A stretch of 49,379 bases of DNA, from positions 1 to 49,379 of the forward strand of contig NZ_JAEKEG010000058.1 of NCBI RefSeq assembly GCF_016651255.1, read 5' to 3'. The notes under the pieces were generated by a model. It was not told the DNA's origin. It saw only the letters and a program-made list of their open reading frames with translations, and did not search any database. Made by a program: the position numbers and the translations under genes. Numbering within the stretch: position 1 is the stretch's first letter; every line of letters begins with the position of its first letter. The stretch is from Pseudomonas sp. TH10. Its GTDB lineage: Bacteria > Pseudomonadota > Gammaproteobacteria > Pseudomonadales > Pseudomonadaceae. Positions 46,712 to 49,379 of this stretch are shown piece after piece.

Positions 46712-46787
46712 TGGAGCTCTTGAGCGGATTTGAACCGCTGACCTCACCCTTACCAAGGGTGTGCTCTACCAACTGAGCTACAAGAGC
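46712..46787 (-). tRNA. tRNA-Thr (anticodon GGT)
   Basis: 76 bases including CCA. Acceptor GCTCTTG/CAAGAGC, anticodon stem-loop ACCCTTGGTAAGGGT (anticodon GGT), T arm CAGCGGTTCAAATCCGCT. Part of the tRNA-tuf transcript. Confidence 0.97.
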
Positions 46788-46813
46788 AAAACACTTTGCA
46801 CAACCTGCAAACT

Positions 46814-46887
<74 letters not shown>

Positions 46888-46912
46888 GGAGCCTGCAGCT
46901 CACGCTTAAATC

Positions 46913-46997
46913 TGGTGGAGGGAGAAGGATTCGAACCTTCGAAGTCGTAGACGTCAGATTTACAGTCTGATCCCTTTGGCCGCTCGGGAACCCCTCC
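46913..46997 (-). tRNA. tRNA-Tyr (anticodon GTA)
   Basis: 85 bases including CCA, with the long variable arm of a class II tRNA. Acceptor GGAGGGG/CTCCCTCC region, anticodon stem-loop CAGACTGTAAATCTG (anticodon GTA), T arm GAAGGTTCGAATCCTTC. First gene of the unit. Confidence 0.97.
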
Positions 46998-47010
46998 TAA
47001 TCAGGCCGGC

Positions 47011-47038
47011 ATTCTATATCATGCCAGCCTTCTGTCAA
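47011..47038 (-). promoter_or_regulatory. Promoter P2 of the tRNA-tuf unit
   Basis: Minus-strand TTGACA (47033-47038), 16-base spacer, TAGAAT (47011-47016), then a G+C-rich discriminator (GCCGGCC), as is usual for stringently controlled stable-RNA promoters. It sits 14 bases above tRNA-Tyr. Confidence 0.82.
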
Positions 47039-47052
47039 GCATTTTCTCATTT

Positions 47053-47106
47053 AAAAACCTGAGGTTAGCTGCATTGACAACACCCTACTGCTAGAACCTC
47101 TTCAGG
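47053..47106 (-). terminator. Bulged terminator-like hairpin between the two tRNA promoters
   Basis: Minus-strand CCT (bulge GAA) GAGGTT pairs with AACCTC AGG, then T5. The loop is about 28 bases. It could end transcription of birA-coaX-SPOR gene or attenuate transcripts from the upstream promoter P1. Confidence 0.45.
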
Positions 47107-47128
47107 TCTTCGCTGTGGAGCGGGCGCC

Positions 47129-47157
47129 ATTCTATGCAAACTATTCGACAGGTGCAA
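47129..47157 (-). promoter_or_regulatory. Possible upstream promoter P1 of the tRNA-tuf unit
   Basis: Minus-strand TTGCAC (47152-47157), 17-base spacer, TAGAAT (47129-47134) and a G+C-rich discriminator (GGCGCCCGC). It overlaps the stop codon of the SPOR-like gene. Confidence 0.55.
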
Positions 47158-47581
47158 CCCCCTCGCACAGCATTATTTTATGTTTTAACTCATTGAATTC
47201 CTTGGAAAGGTTCTGCAATTGCACATCCCCCAGCCAGCGTCGGCTTTCAGGTGCGATCCGCACCCAGTAACCAGGCGCATCCGGGAGGTCGCGCGGCAAA
47301 GCTTGAAACTTGATCTCCATGCCAGTCAACCTTCGCTCGACAGCCTGAGCTACGTCCTGCCGCGAATAACCCCCTACATACAGGCACCCGCTATCTGGCT
47401 GAACAGCCTTGGCCTTGTCCCGCGCGGCATCAGTGGATTCGCTCAGCAGGCGAATATCCTGCTGCGAACCACGATACAGGCTCAAAGGCGTGACATCCTT
47501 GGCCCGCAAGGGCGCTTCTTGTTGATGCCAGATGTAATAGAAAACATTGAGCACTAGCAGTAGCAGGAACAACCAACGCAT
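47141..47581 (-). CDS. SPOR-like domain protein with an N-terminal membrane anchor
   Basis: A 146-residue protein. Residues about 3-18 (WLFLLLLVLNVFYYIW) form a single membrane helix or uncleaved signal anchor; the rest should be periplasmic. The C-terminal half (CLYVGGYSRQDVAQAVERRL onwards to IMLCEGVAP) resembles a SPOR domain, which binds denuded septal peptidoglycan, with two cysteines that might pair. Overlooked as hypothetical in most pseudomonads. It is 8 bases after coaX, so it belongs to birA-coaX. Confidence 0.75.
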   Translation of the reverse strand: MRWLFLLLLVLNVFYYIWHQQEAPLRAKDVTPLSLYRGSQQDIRLLSESTDAARDKAKAVQPDSGCLYVGGYSRQDVAQAVERRLTGMEIKFQALPRDLPDAPGYWVRIAPESRRWLGDVQLQNLSKEFNELKHKIMLCEGVAPVE

Positions 47582-47588
47582 AAATACC

Positions 47589-48338
47589 TCAACTCAAAGG
47601 GCACGCCATCGCCAGACCCACGAACACCAGATCTGGAACCACGCGGGCTTCAGGGACGACGCCCGAGACAAGACTTGCGTCGCCACCCGTGAGAAAAACC
47701 ACAAAGTCTTCACCCCAGTAACTGCGCGCCATCTCCAATTGCGTAAGCACGAATCCCCTGAGCATCAACGAGCATCCGCGCTCTACCGCTTCGACGGTGG
47801 TGCGACCAGGAGCAAGGCTTTCCAGCGCGCGCTCGGCTGCGATGTCGCCATACCGTATCTTGCGCGTGTGGGTGCGCAGCTGATGGCGCATCAAGGGCAT
47901 CCCCGGACAGATGAAGCCACCGAGATGCGCGCCGTCGCTGCCTATGAAGTCAGCGGTAACAGCTGTACCGAAGTCGAGCACAAGACACGAGCCCGACGCC
48001 AGATGGAATCCACCCAGCATCGCCAGCCAGCGATCGAGCCCCAAGCGCTCGTATTCTTCATAGCCGTTACGAACACCGGACATTTCGCGAGAGGGCGCAG
48101 CGCAGGCAACTGACACGCCATAAGCGCTCTTGAGCAAGGCGGTCAATGCACCGGTTTCTTCGGTGGTCCTGACGCTTACCAGCCGGCAATAGGTCAATGA
48201 CAGGCTCACGATGGCATTCAGGCTCTCGAGCAACGCCAGATCCGAGTCAACGACCCCCTCTCCCACCGTCATACCGCCGCCCGCACCCAGCACGCGCCAT
48301 TTGATAAAACTGTTTCCGCAGTCGAGCTCAAGAATCAT
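47589..48338 (-). CDS. coaX: Type III pantothenate kinase
   Basis: CoaX, 249 residues, makes 4'-phosphopantothenate, the first step of CoA synthesis, and unlike CoaA is not feedback-inhibited. It starts [16 protein letters not shown] (phosphate-binding loop with the catalytic Asp region), and has [12 protein letters not shown] and [11 protein letters not shown], the ASKHA-fold motifs. ATG 48338 is preferred to a GTG one codon earlier. It overlaps the end of birA by 11 bases. Confidence 0.95.
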   Translation of the reverse strand: MILELDCGNSFIKWRVLGAGGGMTVGEGVVDSDLALLESLNAIVSLSLTYCRLVSVRTTEETGALTALLKSAYGVSVACAAPSREMSGVRNGYEEYERLGLDRWLAMLGGFHLASGSCLVLDFGTAVTADFIGSDGAHLGGFICPGMPLMRHQLRTHTRKIRYGDIAAERALESLAPGRTTVEAVERGCSLMLRGFVLTQLEMARSYWGEDFVVFLTGGDASLVSGVVPEARVVPDLVFVGLAMACPLS

Positions 48339-49287
48339 CACGCAACCTCAGGCTGAGCTCACCACCGCTAAAGACTTTTTCCACACCACCCACCTTCAAG
48401 CGCAAAGCACCTTGCTTATCGATACCCAGCACTTCGCCATCTATCTGGTTGACCCCGGCAATCAGCGATACGGCGCGCCCCTGCCACAGATGATTCTGCT
48501 CCCACTCCGACTGGATGGCAGCAAACCCATCGGTCTGATGACGGTGCAAATAACCCTGCAGCTTCACACCCAGGGCTGCGACCAGATGATTGCGATCGAA
48601 CACCTTGCCAGTCTCGAGACGCATCGACGTCCATTGCTGATCAACCTCATCAGTCATCTGCATGTTTACATTGATTCCAACGCCTAGCACTACGTGGCAT
48701 ACGTCAGCGGGATCGCCCACCAGCTCCAGAAGTATGCCGGCGATTTTTTTCTGCCCGACCAATACGTCGTTTGGCCATTTAAGACCAGCAGTCGACACTC
48801 CGAGCTCGCGCAGGGCCTGCATCACTGCCAGGCCTACAACCAGACTGAGACCTTCCAGCTGCCGCATTCCACCGTCGATGCGCAACACCAGGCTGTAATA
48901 GACGTTTTCGGCAAAAGGGCTGACCCACTTGCGTCCGCGCCGCCCTCGCCCGGCCGTCTGCCGTTCGGCAACCACCAGAAATGGTGCGGCCTGGCCACGC
49001 TCGATCGCGCGCAAGGCCTCGGCATTTGTCGAGTCTATGGAGTCGAAGACCAGGGTGGGCCATTCGCAGGAAGGAGCCGCCTCGCGGATGCTGACAGGAT
49101 CGAGCAGCGTCAATGGCGCAGCCAGTTGATAACCGCGGCCGCGCACTTTGTGGATGGATAAGCCCAACTCAGCTTCCAGGAGCTGGAGCTGTTTCCAAAC
49201 CGCACTACGACTGACACCCAGGGCGATGCCCAGGGCCTGGCCAGAATGGAACCGGCCATCCTTAAGAAGCTTCAACAACGTCAGCAT
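48328..49287 (-). CDS. birA: Biotin-protein ligase / biotin operon repressor
   Basis: BirA, 319 residues. The N-terminal winged helix ([20 protein letters not shown], about 6-60) binds DNA. The catalytic domain has the biotinoyl-AMP loop GRGRRGRKW, and [19 protein letters not shown] with the conserved lysine. A small C-terminal SH3-like domain follows. It biotinylates AccB and represses bio genes in families with the DNA-binding domain. First gene of birA-coaX-SPOR. The 92 bases to the window end show no clear promoter or RNA gene. Confidence 0.96.
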   Translation of the reverse strand: MLTLLKLLKDGRFHSGQALGIALGVSRSAVWKQLQLLEAELGLSIHKVRGRGYQLAAPLTLLDPVSIREAAPSCEWPTLVFDSIDSTNAEALRAIERGQAAPFLVVAERQTAGRGRRGRKWVSPFAENVYYSLVLRIDGGMRQLEGLSLVVGLAVMQALRELGVSTAGLKWPNDVLVGQKKIAGILLELVGDPADVCHVVLGVGINVNMQMTDEVDQQWTSMRLETGKVFDRNHLVAALGVKLQGYLHRHQTDGFAAIQSEWEQNHLWQGRAVSLIAGVNQIDGEVLGIDKQGALRLKVGGVEKVFSGGELSLRLRDDS

Positions 49288-49379
49288 GCAAGTCTCGCCT
49301 CACAATGAGGCCCGCATGATAGCCATGCACCGAGCGATTGCATAGAAACACGAGGGCCTGAAGTTTCTTGCGGACAAAA

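Noticed and set aside
46628..46756. An N-terminal extension of EF-Tu copy 2
   Set aside because: The extra codons run through a hairpin and tRNA-Thr; the family start MAKEKFDRS is at 46627.
49288..49379. End of an rRNA operon at the right edge
   Set aside because: An rRNA operon is expected upstream of birA in some pseudomonads, but these 92 bases contain no recognisable 5S or rRNA sequence.

Overview
The window looks like chromosomal DNA of a Pseudomonas, most likely the P. fluorescens group. This rests on family knowledge and gene order, not on a database search. The order ssb - MFS permease / uvrA - ferritin - katA - rplQ-rpoA ... tuf - SPOR-like protein - coaX - birA matches the core Pseudomonas arrangement as I recall it from P. 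aeruginosa. A REP/REPIN inverted repeat with the fluorescens-group core (GTAGGAGCTGCCGCAGGC) and a DUF3182 gene fit the same conclusion. Nothing resembles a phage, integron, CRISPR array or insertion sequence.

Left part (1-12.6 kb), mixed strands. On the + strand lie a partial cardiolipin synthase (clsB) and a ybhN-type membrane protein, followed by a REPIN. Next, on the - strand, are an overlapping pair (alpha/beta hydrolase and DUF3182 protein) and a GlxA-type AraC/DJ-1 regulator. The regulator is divergent from a cysteine hydrolase of the isochorismatase family. A + strand OsmC/YcaO-domain gene follows and carries a clear one-base deletion. ssb and a YajR-like MFS permease (- strand) come next, divergent from uvrA (+).

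Right part (12.7-49.3 kb), all on the - strand, so it reads from right to left. birA, coaX and a small SPOR-like protein come first, then tRNA-Tyr, tRNA-Gly and tRNA-Thr, tuf copy 2, tRNA-Trp, secE and nusG. After these are rplKA, rplJL, rpoBC, rpsL-rpsG-fusA-tuf (copy 1), the S10 and spc ribosomal clusters with secY and rpmJ, and the alpha cluster rpsM-rpsK-rpsD-rpoA-rplQ. katA and a ferritin close the run. This is the main translation/transcription/secretion block of the cell: about 27 ribosomal proteins, all core RNA polymerase subunits except omega, EF-Tu (twice), EF-G, NusG, SecE and SecY.

The most readable regulation is a series of terminator-to-promoter relays on the - strand. Good sigma70-type boxes with 16-17 bp spacing lie immediately after hairpins before rpsJ, rpsH and rpsM. 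The rpsL leader has a promoter followed by a UUCG-loop terminator, and two tandem promoters precede the tRNA-tuf unit. Points most worth a second look are the ycaO frameshift, the unusually different and mosaic pair of EF-Tu genes, the hairpin/promoter interruption between rpsN and rpsH, and the overlapping DUF3182-hydrolase pair. I found no convincing new multi-gene system; most of the window is conserved housekeeping DNA.
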